DNA of 64,000 nt from Vibrio salilacus. GTDB taxonomy: Bacteria > Pseudomonadota > Gammaproteobacteria > Enterobacterales > Vibrionaceae. The notes beneath the pieces were generated by a model. It saw only the letters and a program-made list of their open reading frames with translations. It had not been told where the DNA came from and searched no databases. Shown here one piece after another: positions 29,210-38,023 of the stretch (its first letter is position 1; each line of letters begins with the position of its first letter). The DNA lies in contig NZ_NIVQ01000006.1 of assembly GCF_002811245.1 (NCBI RefSeq), forward strand, positions 124,001 through 188,000, written 5' to 3'. The translations under genes and the position numbers were made by a program.

Positions 29210-29215
29210 TCACCT

Positions 29216-29238
29216 AAGGGGCCGATGGCCCCTTTTCT
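29216..29238 (+). terminator. Terminator after the chemoreceptor gene
   Basis: AAGGGGCC and GGCCCCTT form a perfect 8-bp stem with a GAT loop, followed by TTCTCT, just after the stop codon. Confidence 0.88.
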
Positions 29239-29353
29239 CTCGTCTCTATTCCTTCCCACCAGTCGCGCTCGCCATGTCACAATTTATCAACATTGAAATT
29301 ACATTTCATTAAATTCGATTTAGACTAATTACTCAGTCTCAAGGAGAAGCAAC

Positions 29354-29782
29354 ATGAACAATTTACTGGCAGATTACCCAGTTATTACTGAAATCCCCGT
29401 GGCATGGGGTGAAATGGATGCGCTACAACACGTCAATAACGTAGTTTACTTCCGCTATTTTGAAACCGCTCGTCTCGACTATTTCAACCAAATCGATCTA
29501 CTGGTAAATTTGCAGCAAAGTAAAATTGGCCCGGTGCTCGGCCATACTGAATGCCATTACAAGCGCCCAGTCACCTATCCAGATACTTTGCTCATTGGAT
29601 CACGCGTGGTTGATCTTCAAGACGATCGCTTTACCATGGAGTACCAAATCGTCAGTAAAAAACAAGGTAAAGTCACCACCAACGGCCGTGCAACTTGTGT
29701 AATGTTCGATTTCAAAAACAATACCAAAGCGCCCATTCCAGATCAGATCAAGCAGGCGATTATTACTGCGCAAGAGAAATAA
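29354..29782 (+). CDS. Acyl-CoA thioesterase, 4HBT hotdog family
   Basis: A 142-residue single hotdog domain: the strand WGEMDALQHVNNVVYFRYFETARLDYF at about residues 18-45 contains the conserved Asp and His-Val-Asn-Asn of FadM/4-hydroxybenzoyl-CoA thioesterase-like enzymes. It is followed by the LGHTECHYKRPVTYPDTLLIGSRV strand pair and GKVTTNGRATCVMFD. It would hydrolyse an acyl-CoA in the cytoplasm; the substrate cannot be told. AAGGAGAAG is an ideal ribosome site. Stands alone. Confidence 0.86.
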   Translation: MNNLLADYPVITEIPVAWGEMDALQHVNNVVYFRYFETARLDYFNQIDLLVNLQQSKIGPVLGHTECHYKRPVTYPDTLLIGSRVVDLQDDRFTMEYQIVSKKQGKVTTNGRATCVMFDFKNNTKAPIPDQIKQAIITAQEK

Positions 29783-29905
29783 TCGTTCCAACAAGGCATT
29801 GGTAATAAATCAGCATCCATAGCCGAGATTGAGAATAGGTGTCCAATGCGATTTAACTTGGTATATACTTCGCGTCACCGTTAAACAAACTACTTTATTA
29901 TTAAG

Positions 29906-30610
29906 ATGAACAAGAGCTTATTAACTAACCTTGTTGCCCTTGCTTTGCTGGCTGGCGGTTACCAAGCAGACAATCAAACCGCCTTTTACGCCGGCTTATT
30001 TGCATTTTCTGGCGCGATTACTAACTGGCTCGCTATCCATATGCTGTTTGAAAAAGTCCCCGGACTGTACGGATCGGGCGTAATACCAGCTCGATTTGAG
30101 GAGTTTAAGGCGGCCATCAAAACCTTAATGATGGAGCAATTTTTTACTCAGTCGAATATCGACAAATTTTTAAACAAAGAGATGGGGGGGAGCACCTCAC
30201 TTAACCTAGAGCCCGTGTTAGAAAAAGTAGACTTCAATCCTACCTTTGATTCTCTTGTAGACGTGATTGCTAACTCTTCATTTGGCAGTATGTTAACCAT
30301 GTTAGGTGGCACTGAAGCACTACAGCCACTTAAGCAGCCCTTCGTCGAGAAGATGCAAGAGTCAGTAGTTCAAATTAGCCAAAGTGATTCGGTTAAACAA
30401 GCCTTAAAAGAACAATTTGAATCGCCTGCCATGATGGAAGAAATTCAGGCAAACATTGAAAACATTATAGATCAGCGTCTTGATGAGCTTACGCCAAAGC
30501 TAGTTAAAGAGATGGTACAGAAGATGATTAAGCAGCACTTAGGTTGGTTAGTCGTTTGGGGTGGTGTATTTGGGGGCCTGATTGGTATTGGCTCATCATT
30601 TGTTGCCTAA
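29906..30610 (+). CDS. DUF445 family membrane protein
   Basis: A 234-residue protein with two N-terminal hydrophobic segments (about 5-20 and 27-48, including GAITNWLAIHMLFE, a DUF445 hallmark), a helical amphipathic middle (about 60-205) and a final membrane segment (about 212-233, LGWLVVWGGVFGGLIGIGSSF). The topology fits DUF445/YheB-like proteins. Role unknown. The ribosome site is poor. A terminator shared with the convergent Lrp-type gene follows. Confidence 0.8.
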   Translation: MNKSLLTNLVALALLAGGYQADNQTAFYAGLFAFSGAITNWLAIHMLFEKVPGLYGSGVIPARFEEFKAAIKTLMMEQFFTQSNIDKFLNKEMGGSTSLNLEPVLEKVDFNPTFDSLVDVIANSSFGSMLTMLGGTEALQPLKQPFVEKMQESVVQISQSDSVKQALKEQFESPAMMEEIQANIENIIDQRLDELTPKLVKEMVQKMIKQHLGWLVVWGGVFGGLIGIGSSFVA

Positions 30611-30628
30611 CCTCAATCAATCAACCCC

Positions 30629-30657
30629 AAGGGAAGTCGATTGGCTTCCTTTTTTAT
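30629..30657. terminator. Terminator between the DUF445 gene and the Lrp-type gene
   Basis: GGAAG (30632-30636) pairs with CTTCC (30645-30649), extended by AA/TT, followed by a 6-T run. It overlaps the 3' end of the convergent regulator gene by four bases. Confidence 0.75.
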
Positions 30658-31130
30658 AACTTAGTGATCAAATCGGCGTTGACGCCAAAACTTGTTTTAT
30701 GCTCTTCAATCACAACTTCACTGCGCGTTTGGATCACCCCGGGTAAGGTGCCGAGCTTAGTCGACATAAAGCTTTGATAAGCTTTCATGTCTTTAACACG
30801 CACCTTGATCATAGTATCAAAGTCACCAGATAAGGAATAACACGCTTCGATCTCGGGCATATCGGCAACCGCTTGAGCGAATTTTTCAAAGATAGAGAAG
30901 CTAGTTTGATCGAGGCGAATATGGATAAATACCTGTACATCCAGGCCGAGCTTTTCTGGATTTAATTCAGCATGATAACCACAAATATACCCTTCTTTCT
31001 CTAGCCGTTTGACTCGATCTGAACAAGGTGAGGTGGTCAAGTTAACCTGTTTGGCCAACTCGACAATCGGCAGTCGGCCTTTTAGATTGAGGGCGCGAAG
31101 AATTTCTTTATCAATTCTATCTAGGTTCAT
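30654..31130 (-). CDS. Lrp/AsnC-family transcriptional regulator
   Basis: A 158-residue protein: winged HTH at residues 2-60 (DRIDKEILRALNLKGRLPIVELAKQVNLTTSPCSDRVKRLEKEGYI) and a RAM/ligand-binding domain (about 65-145, with YSLSGDFDTMIKVRVKD). Family members sense amino acids and regulate their metabolism. The TSPCSDRVKRLE recognition helix is the Lrp type. It lies about 500 bases from putP, so control of amino-acid genes is possible but not shown. Confidence 0.9.
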   Translation of the reverse strand: MNLDRIDKEILRALNLKGRLPIVELAKQVNLTTSPCSDRVKRLEKEGYICGYHAELNPEKLGLDVQVFIHIRLDQTSFSIFEKFAQAVADMPEIEACYSLSGDFDTMIKVRVKDMKAYQSFMSTKLGTLPGVIQTRSEVVIEEHKTSFGVNADLITKL

Positions 31131-31220
31131 GATTCGCTCAAAATTAACAACGTGTATTGAGCTCTATTCTAGAGGAAAACCGCGCGACGTTAATAGCTGC
31201 ATGACGGTTAAGTTGTGAAC

Positions 31221-31454
31221 TTATGCAATTTTTGCGTCCGAAAAACGATTCGCAACAGGTTCAACGGCCGTTTGACTATTGCATACTCGACAAAATGATT
31301 GCTTTTCCATCTTAACGTAATGGGCACCTTGAAATAGCGTAGAGAAAGTATAAGACAGGCTTTTTAGCAAAGAATCATGCTGTACTTCACAACGTTTCAT
31401 TACGACCTTGTGGTGCGTTGTTTTGTGACAACAATGGCAGTGCATTTGTGGCAT
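31221..31454 (-). CDS. Small zinc-ribbon-like protein
   Basis: A 77-residue protein with an excellent AAAGGAGAG ribosome site. It begins with MPQMHCHCCHK and later has CRVC, so two Cys pairs (CxxC at residues 6-9 region and about 55-58) could hold one zinc. The middle contains a short hydrophobic-basic stretch (SLLKSLSYTFSTLFQGAHYV). I do not recognise a named family. Short proteins of this kind often bind nucleic acid or metal. The good ribosome site and codon pattern make it a real gene. Confidence 0.7.
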   Translation of the reverse strand: MPQMHCHCCHKTTHHKVVMKRCEVQHDSLLKSLSYTFSTLFQGAHYVKMEKQSFCRVCNSQTAVEPVANRFSDAKIA

Positions 31455-31576
31455 CTTCGTCTCTCCTTTTTACGCTCGTTATTGATAGTCGACACATTTT
31501 GAGAGCGAGAGTTCATAAAATTCAAACGATAATTTAGAAAACGTGAGTTATGTTCAATAAATAGAGCAAAAAAACC

Positions 31577-31604
31577 AAAAAGCCCCGAAGTCGGGGCTTT
31601 TTTA
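31577..31604. terminator. Terminator after putP
   Basis: AAAAGCCCCGA and TCGGGGCTTTT form a strong hairpin with T-runs on both sides, 17 bases beyond the putP stop codon. The same core (AAAGCCCCGA) is used at 13347. Confidence 0.9.
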
Positions 31605-31620
31605 ACAAAACGTTCGCGAT

Positions 31621-33108
31621 CTAGTCAAGTTCGACTAGCTGCTTCTTAAACGTCGCATGTTGAGATTTTACACTCTGATCAGGTTCACCGGTTGCCAAAC
31701 TGACAATCACGATAGCGGCAATCGATAAAATGATTCCTGGAACAATCTCATAAACATCGAACCATCCACCAGATAGCTGTTTCCAAACAACGATGGTGAT
31801 ACCACCAACGAGGATGCCAGCAAGAGCACCGTTACGGTTCATACGCTCCCAGTACAGACTCAGTATTAAAGCTGGACCAAAGGCTGCACCAAAACCTGCC
31901 CAAGCGTAAGAAACAAGACCAAGGACTGAGCTGTCTGGCGTCATCGCAAGCATGAGCGCTACAATTGAAATGCCAATCACAGCAATACGACCAACCATCA
32001 CAATCTCTTCCGAAGATGCGTCTTGTTTAAACACTTGCTTATAGAAGTCTTCCGCCAAAGCTGAAGAGGAAACCAAGAGCTGTGAGTCAGCAGTACTCAT
32101 TACTGCCGCTAGAATCGCCGCTAACAGAATACCCGCAATCACTGGATGGAAGAGTGCATTAACCAGAAGCATGAATATCTTCTCACCATCGTCAATGCCA
32201 AGGCCTGTGTTGGTTACATACACTAAACCAACCAAACCCACTAACATAGCGCCAACCATCGACAGTGCTGTCCAAATTACCGCAATACGACGAGCCGTGA
32301 TAAGGTCTTTGTTCGAACGAGAAGCTTGGAAACGTGCCAGGATATGCGGCTGTCCAAAATAGCCCAAACCCCATGCTGCCAGTGAAATGATCGCGATTGC
32401 CGATAAAGGCTCACCTTTTGAATCATTCCATAGCGTCAGTAGTTGTGGGTTAATGTTCGCCAAGTCACTATTTAACTGACCAAAGCCACCTTCTAGTGCA
32501 ACAATAGGCACAATTAGTAGTGCTGCCGACATCAACAAACCTTGAACTAGGTCAGTCCAAGAGACCGCAAGGAAACCACCAAACATAGTATAAGAAACAA
32601 CACATACTGTTCCGATAATCACTGCGGTGGTGTAATCCAAGCCGAAAACGGTTTCAAATAGTTTGCCACCTGCAACTAAACCTGAACTGGTATAGAAAAG
32701 GAAGAACAACAGAATGAAGAATGCCGAAATTACCTGAATCATTTTAGACGTGTCATTAAAGCGACGTGATAAGAATTCAGGTAAGGTTAGTGCGTCTGTG
32801 GTAATACTGTAAGTACGTAAACGTTTTGCACTTACAAGCCAGTTAAGCCATGTACCTATCAGCAGGCCACCCGCAAGCCAGAATGCTTCGACACCTGCAG
32901 CATAGGCGTAACCAGGTAAACCAAGCAGTAACCAGCCACTCATGTCTGAAGCGCCCGCTGAAAGTGCCGCAGGCCATGGCCCTAGTGTACGGCCGCCCAG
33001 AAAATAATCGCTTGAGCTTTTCGTTCGTTGATATGCATACACGCCTATTGCTAGCATCATCAAAAGATACGCAATAAACGTCGTCGTAATAGCGAAGCTA
33101 TTTTCCAT
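31621..33108 (-). CDS. putP: Sodium/proline symporter
   Basis: A 495-residue SSS-family transporter with about 13 membrane segments. Family landmarks are GGRTLGPWPAALSAGASDMSGWLLLGLPG (about residues 38-66), the FGGFLAVSWTDLVQG segment and ADSQLLVSSSALAEDFY, followed by RIAVIGISIVALMLA. It imports proline with sodium. Downstream in the same direction of putA and the PutA C-terminal domain gene; the 71-base gap has no terminator, so a put operon is likely. AGAGGATAAATC precedes the ATG. Confidence 0.95.
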   Translation of the reverse strand: MENSFAITTTFIAYLLMMLAIGVYAYQRTKSSSDYFLGGRTLGPWPAALSAGASDMSGWLLLGLPGYAYAAGVEAFWLAGGLLIGTWLNWLVSAKRLRTYSITTDALTLPEFLSRRFNDTSKMIQVISAFFILLFFLFYTSSGLVAGGKLFETVFGLDYTTAVIIGTVCVVSYTMFGGFLAVSWTDLVQGLLMSAALLIVPIVALEGGFGQLNSDLANINPQLLTLWNDSKGEPLSAIAIISLAAWGLGYFGQPHILARFQASRSNKDLITARRIAVIWTALSMVGAMLVGLVGLVYVTNTGLGIDDGEKIFMLLVNALFHPVIAGILLAAILAAVMSTADSQLLVSSSALAEDFYKQVFKQDASSEEIVMVGRIAVIGISIVALMLAMTPDSSVLGLVSYAWAGFGAAFGPALILSLYWERMNRNGALAGILVGGITIVVWKQLSGGWFDVYEIVPGIILSIAAIVIVSLATGEPDQSVKSQHATFKKQLVELD

Positions 33109-33179
33109 GTGATTTATCCTCTCTAATAATATCGCCTTCCCTGAATGCCCTCTAAATTCGAGGGCAGACTAACGAAGAG

Positions 33180-33878
33180 TTAGTGGGTTTCACTACCAAG
33201 TTCAAGCAAGGTCGCGTTACCGCCCACCGCTGTTATATTTATTGTTCGGGTACGCTCTGTAATAAAACGGAGCGCTAAGTGTGGATCGTGCGCAACAGGA
33301 ATGTTCACCAGATCCGTTTCAGACGTTAGGCTTACAATGGCACCAGAACGCTGTACAAGTAAGCGGTTGATTGTTTTTTCAACCTCATGACTACCCACGT
33401 AAGCAAGACTGCGTACATCCGAATCGAGCAATTGATGGTAAGCATCAAGTGCAACAAATTGTGCTAAGTGAGTAGGTAATGAAGACTGCACATAAGCAGA
33501 CTCTAAAGCTTGGCTAAGCTCATCGTCATCACTGCATAAGATAACGGTGTTGCCCGCGATTAACGCCGCCGTTAACTGCGCGACCACGGCATGCTTAGCC
33601 TGCTGTTGTAATGCATCCTGAATGACAACAGCGACACCGCGACCTGCGGTGTAAAGTTCGTTGGTTTCACCCGTTGGACCAACCAATTGATGAGTCTCAG
33701 CGAGTAACGCTGACGCTTGCTCAATATGGTAAGAAACAACGGCAGCCAACTCAGGCTCTACTTGTTGTAAAGCCTGTTTAAAAGCGAGCAAACACTCACT
33801 TTTTGAATCAAAATCGGTCAGATTCCAGTTTTCCCAAGCTGAAAAAGCATCAGAAAAACGAGTGACTTGATGAACCAT
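33180..33878 (-). CDS. Detached C-terminal (ALDH-superfamily) domain of PutA
   Basis: The chosen ATG at 33878 has GAGGAATAATT before it; upstream frame extending to 33998 runs into putA and is not used. The 232-residue product ends RTRTINITAVGGNATLLELGSETH. That closely resembles the C-terminus of long PutA (E. coli ends in a TAAAGGNASLMTIG-type stretch), and LVGPTGETNELYTAGRG with ALIAGNTVILCSDD matches the same domain. In long PutA this domain lacks catalysis and seals the channel between the two active sites. Here it follows putA by 22 bases as a separate gene, so it may act in trans. Many databases mislabel it as a P5C dehydrogenase. Confidence 0.78.
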   Translation of the reverse strand: MVHQVTRFSDAFSAWENWNLTDFDSKSECLLAFKQALQQVEPELAAVVSYHIEQASALLAETHQLVGPTGETNELYTAGRGVAVVIQDALQQQAKHAVVAQLTAALIAGNTVILCSDDDELSQALESAYVQSSLPTHLAQFVALDAYHQLLDSDVRSLAYVGSHEVEKTINRLLVQRSGAIVSLTSETDLVNIPVAHDPHLALRFITERTRTINITAVGGNATLLELGSETH

Positions 33879-33900
33879 AATTATTCCTCTCGCCTTTAAA

Positions 33901-36900
33901 TTAAGAAAACTGTGCTTGTGTAAATCGATACAGGTAATGTGGACCACCCGCTTTCGGCCCCGTGCCTGACAGGCCTTGACCACCGAACGGTTGAACACCT
34001 ACGACGGCACCAACTTGGTCGCGGTTGATGTAGCAGTTACCCACACGAGCGTGTTTCTCTATCCAACGATAGGTCGTTTCGTTGCGACTGTGGATACCCA
34101 TGGTTAGACCAAATCCAGTATTGTTAATTTGTTCAACCACCTGTGTTAACTCATTGGCCTTAAAGCGAACAATATGTAAGATCGGACCAAACTGCTCTTC
34201 TTTGAGACATGAAATATCAGCAATTTCAAATGCCGTTGGAGGCACAAAATCGCCATGAGCATGCTCATCCGTCAACGCCAGTTGGGCAATTTTCTTCTCG
34301 CTATTACTCATGTGTTCAATGTGCGATATCAACTTAGATTTAGCCGTAGCGTCAATCACGGGACCAACATCAGTAGAATGCAAGTACGGTTTACCGACGC
34401 TCAGCTCTTGCATCGCACCTTGAATCAGCGCCGTGATTCGATCCGCGATATCCGCTTGAACATAAAGCACTCGCAGCGCACTACAGCGTTGACCAGCAGA
34501 AGCAAATGCCGAACGAATTACATCGCGTACAACTTGTTCTGGAAGTGCTGTACTGTCGACGATCATCGCATTCTGACCGCCCGTTTCAGCGATGAATGGA
34601 ACCGGAGCCGCATCGCGAGCGGCAAGAGTTTGGTTGATACGTTGAGCGGTTGCCGTCGAACCAGTAAACGCCACGCCCGCAATCGCAGGGTGAGACGTAA
34701 GTGCTGATCCAATTTCTGCGCCGCGACCCGTTACCAATTGAATAGTACCTGCAGGGAAGCCAGCATCTATCATTAGTTCAACAGCACGAGCCGCGATAAG
34801 GCTGGTTTGCTCGGCAGGTTTAGCCACTACGGTATTGCCTGCCACCAACGCAGCGGTGACTTGACCTAAGAAAATAGCCAACGGGAAGTTCCACGGACTA
34901 ATACAGACAAACACACCGCGACCTTGGCGAGTCATCGACCGGCTTTGACCATCGAACCCCTTGAGCGACAATGCACCTAGGGCATCGACCTGCTTAGCGT
35001 AGTAACGACAAAAATCGACCGCTTCACGCACTTCATCAATACCATCATGGATGGTTTTGCCCGCTTCTTGATGACACAGCGCCACAAGCTCTGCTAAATG
35101 CTCTTCTAACAGGTCCGCTAATGCTTCAAGTTTTTCACCACGTTGCGCTTTCGAAGTCGCTTGCCAGCTTGGGAATGCTTGCTTCGCTCCCTCAATCGCA
35201 GCGGAAACATGATCAAGTGATGCAAAAGCAATCTTACCCACTTCAATACGTCGGTCGTATGGTGCAGTGACGACTTCAGTATTAAGATTTTCCTTGATCA
35301 TGCTTTCAGCGAGTAATTTATTGTTGATTACCGGACCACCAATCCATTGCTTACTAAGAAAACTCTCAACTTCATGCTCAAATGGCTTAGCTTCACTTTC
35401 GATATCGATGTTGACGCCAGCAGAGTTTTTACGCTCTGGGAAAATATCCATTGGCAGTGGGATACTGGTGTTATTAAAGCTATCGAACGCCAACAGCATA
35501 TCAACCGGGTGCTGAGTTAAACTGTCGATAGGACAGCGCGCGTCGACCAAACGGTGAACAAATGAGCTGTTTGCGCCATTTTCAAGTAAACGGCGAACCA
35601 GATACGGCAGCAAATCTTTATGGCTACCAACCGGGGCGTAAATGCGAACAGATTGTTGATATGCGCTCATGGCGTGGTTATATAACGAGTCGCCCATGCC
35701 ATGCAGACGCTGAAATTCAAAGTCTTTATGTGTTGCCATGACCGCGATTGAGGTCACCGTCTGCGCGTTATGACTGGCAAACTGCGGGAAAATATTACCG
35801 CGAACGTGGTCACTCAATAGGAAACGCGCACAGGCCAGATAAGCCACGTCGGTCGCTTCTTTACGAGTATAGACAGGATAATTAGTGTAGCCCGCTTGCT
35901 GAGACCATTTGATTTCGCTGTCCCAGTACGCCCCTTTCACCAAGCGAAGTGGGATCAAATCACCCTGCTCTTTCGCTAGGCGGTTTAGCCAAACAAGAAC
36001 GGGCAAAGCACGCTTAGAGTAAGCTTGAATAACTAGACCAAACTTGCCCCAGCCTTTGACTAATTCACTACGGTAAACTTTTTCAAACAACCTTAAAGAG
36101 AGCTCAAGACGATCAGCTTCTTCGGCATCAATCGTAATCGCGACATCTAACTCAACGGCACGACATAGAAGTTGTTGTAACGTATCGTATAGCTCGGTCA
36201 ATACACGCGCTTCATTGGCCACTTCGTAGCGTGGGTGCAGCGCAGATAACTTAATCGATACCGATGGCGCTGGGCTTTTGTCTGAAGCGTAAGTATCTCG
36301 ACCCACCGCTTCGATCGCCATTAGATAATCTTTGAAATATTTATTTGCATCGGCCGTCGTTAACGCCGCTTCGCCCAACATATCGTAAGAGTAAGTAAAG
36401 CCTTTATCACGCATCGCTTTGCCATTTTTCTGCGCTTCGGCAATGCTACGACCTAAGACAAACTGATGACCCATGACTTTCATTGCCTGGTGCATCGCCT
36501 GACGAATCACAGGTTCTGACATCTTGTTAACTAAGCGGTTAACGGCACTCACTGGGCTTTGCGCTTCATTTTCAGACAGGCCAACCACCTTCCCAGTTAG
36601 CATTAATCCCCAAGTTGAGGCGTTAACGAATACTGAGTCTGAATTTTTCAGGTGAGATTTCCAATCAGCCACAGTGAGTTTATCGCGAATCAACGCATCC
36701 GCTGTGGCGGCATCAGGAATACGCATTAGCGCTTCAGCAAGACACATTAACAAGATGCCTTCATGGGTATCGAGACTATACTCAAGCAGTAACGCATCAA
36801 TCATTTGAATTGATTTTTTATCTGCTCGAATCGCTTTAATCAAATCCGTTGTCTTGACTGTAATCTGTTCTTTTTCAGCATCGGTTGGCATTGCCAAAGG

Positions 36901-37020
36901 CAGCAATTGGTTAAGCCATTGTGATTCGTCCACCATGTATAGTGGCGAGATCAATGACCAAAGCTCATTAAGCGGTTGCTCAACGAACTCAGCATTCAAC
37001 ACATCAGTTGCTGTAAACAT
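33901..37020 (-). CDS. putA: Bifunctional proline dehydrogenase / P5C dehydrogenase
   Basis: A 1039-residue PutA without an N-terminal ribbon-helix-helix, so it is not a self-repressor. The PRODH barrel covers about residues 180-460 (LRLVKGAYWDSEIKWSQ, RLHGMGDSLY). The P5C dehydrogenase domain covers about 560-1030, with ISPWNFPLAIF, IAETGGQNAMIVDS (Glu), ASAGQRCSALRVLY (catalytic Cys) and the final GPKAGGPHYLYRF. It converts proline to glutamate in two steps with substrate channelling and membrane quinone reduction. GAGGAAAACGC precedes the ATG. The C-terminal domain is encoded by the next gene. Confidence 0.96.
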   Translation of the reverse strand: MFTATDVLNAEFVEQPLNELWSLISPLYMVDESQWLNQLLPLAMPTDAEKEQITVKTTDLIKAIRADKKSIQMIDALLLEYSLDTHEGILLMCLAEALMRIPDAATADALIRDKLTVADWKSHLKNSDSVFVNASTWGLMLTGKVVGLSENEAQSPVSAVNRLVNKMSEPVIRQAMHQAMKVMGHQFVLGRSIAEAQKNGKAMRDKGFTYSYDMLGEAALTTADANKYFKDYLMAIEAVGRDTYASDKSPAPSVSIKLSALHPRYEVANEARVLTELYDTLQQLLCRAVELDVAITIDAEEADRLELSLRLFEKVYRSELVKGWGKFGLVIQAYSKRALPVLVWLNRLAKEQGDLIPLRLVKGAYWDSEIKWSQQAGYTNYPVYTRKEATDVAYLACARFLLSDHVRGNIFPQFASHNAQTVTSIAVMATHKDFEFQRLHGMGDSLYNHAMSAYQQSVRIYAPVGSHKDLLPYLVRRLLENGANSSFVHRLVDARCPIDSLTQHPVDMLLAFDSFNNTSIPLPMDIFPERKNSAGVNIDIESEAKPFEHEVESFLSKQWIGGPVINNKLLAESMIKENLNTEVVTAPYDRRIEVGKIAFASLDHVSAAIEGAKQAFPSWQATSKAQRGEKLEALADLLEEHLAELVALCHQEAGKTIHDGIDEVREAVDFCRYYAKQVDALGALSLKGFDGQSRSMTRQGRGVFVCISPWNFPLAIFLGQVTAALVAGNTVVAKPAEQTSLIAARAVELMIDAGFPAGTIQLVTGRGAEIGSALTSHPAIAGVAFTGSTATAQRINQTLAARDAAPVPFIAETGGQNAMIVDSTALPEQVVRDVIRSAFASAGQRCSALRVLYVQADIADRITALIQGAMQELSVGKPYLHSTDVGPVIDATAKSKLISHIEHMSNSEKKIAQLALTDEHAHGDFVPPTAFEIADISCLKEEQFGPILHIVRFKANELTQVVEQINNTGFGLTMGIHSRNETTYRWIEKHARVGNCYINRDQVGAVVGVQPFGGQGLSGTGPKAGGPHYLYRFTQAQFS

Positions 37021-37121
37021 GCGTTTTCCTCAATCTCAGACCTGAAATCATTTCAGGTTTCCTACAGTGACAAGCAGTGTATTTTGAGCTTGAGAAGATT
37101 ACTTGTCAAAAACTCCGAGTT

Positions 37122-37151
37122 TTTTGTTAAATACTCTGATTTTTAACAAAA
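37122..37151. promoter_or_regulatory. Inverted repeat before putA
   Basis: TTTTGTTAAA and TTTAACAAAA are perfect 10-base arms with a 10-base spacer, 102 bases upstream of putA and 57 bases past the end of the AraC-type gene. No T-run follows, so an operator for the neighbouring regulator, rather than a terminator, is more likely. Confidence 0.5.
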
Positions 37152-37207
37152 CAAAAACACAGTCACACTCAAATGAGTAAAGTATTATCTCGATTGCGTT
37201 ATCTTAT

Positions 37208-38023
37208 TTAACTGAATTGTTTCTTGTACTGAGAAGGAGACATACCTTGAAGACGGGAAAAAGAGTGAGTAAAGGTGCTTTGACCAGAAAAACCCGTAAA
37301 CTCCGCAACCTGACCAAGGGTAAGGTTGCCTTGCTCAATAAATTGCTTAGCCATATCAATACGCTTACCAAGAACATATTGATGGGGCGTAATGCCCATC
37401 TGCTCTTTAAACAGTGAATGGAATTGACTTTCACCGAGAAAGACGCTGCCCGCTAACTGGGTGACAGAAATTTTTTGAGTGAGATGTTGTTCAATGTAAC
37501 GATCGATGGCTTCTAGATCAAAACGTGAGTCTTTACGCGACGTTTCAAATGCCGACATATGCCGCTGCAGCAGCGCGACAACCGTGTCATTGCAAGCTCG
37601 GCTAAGCAATAGGTCATCGGGGTTCGCTTGCATTTCCGCGACCAACATCTGGATTAATTTTTGGATTTGTCCATCCAATTTAAAGTAGGTCTCTTTCTGG
37701 TTAAGTTCGTTCAACCGCTGTAGCAGTATCGCATCACTCTCTTGAGGCAACGGCATGTTAAGCACCAATATGTCAGATTGACCGACCACACCACCAAATG
37801 CGTGCCCTGTACCCGACGTCACGACGCAACCTTGGCCTGGACCAACCAAATTGCCATAGCCACTGACCTCAAACTCTGCTTGGCCTTTTAAGCCAATGAC
37901 AACTTGGGTATAGCTATGATCATGACACTCCATATAAGAAGGCAAAGTGATAATTTGGGCAGGTTTAGGCGACAATTCTTTGGCAGTTGATGCTTCACTT
38001 GGCGATTTATTTACGCGAGACAT
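37208..38023 (-). CDS. AraC-family regulator, probable put regulator
   Basis: A 271-residue protein with a cupin-like N-terminal sensing part (YMECHDHSYTQVVIGLKGQAEFEV, then GPGQGCVVTSGTGHAFGG, about residues 30-80) and a C-terminal double HTH of AraC type (about 170-268: ISVTQLAGSVFLGESQFHSLFKEQMGITPHQYVLGKRI, then LGQVAEFTGFSGQSTFTHSFSRLQGMSPSQY). It lies upstream of putA on the same strand with a perfect inverted repeat between them. That makes it the natural candidate for the proline-responsive activator, since this PutA has lost the self-repressing DNA-binding domain. Inference from position only. Confidence 0.88.
   Translation of the reverse strand: MSRVNKSPSEASTAKELSPKPAQIITLPSYMECHDHSYTQVVIGLKGQAEFEVSGYGNLVGPGQGCVVTSGTGHAFGGVVGQSDILVLNMPLPQESDAILLQRLNELNQKETYFKLDGQIQKLIQMLVAEMQANPDDLLLSRACNDTVVALLQRHMSAFETSRKDSRFDLEAIDRYIEQHLTQKISVTQLAGSVFLGESQFHSLFKEQMGITPHQYVLGKRIDMAKQFIEQGNLTLGQVAEFTGFSGQSTFTHSFSRLQGMSPSQYKKQFS

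Noticed and set aside
33879..33998. Upstream extension of the PutA C-terminal domain gene
   Set aside because: It overlaps the end of putA, and a good ribosome site is found at the inner ATG (33878).
34255..34707. 150-codon frame opposite putA
   Set aside because: Antisense shadow of strongly coding putA sequence, with no protein motif.
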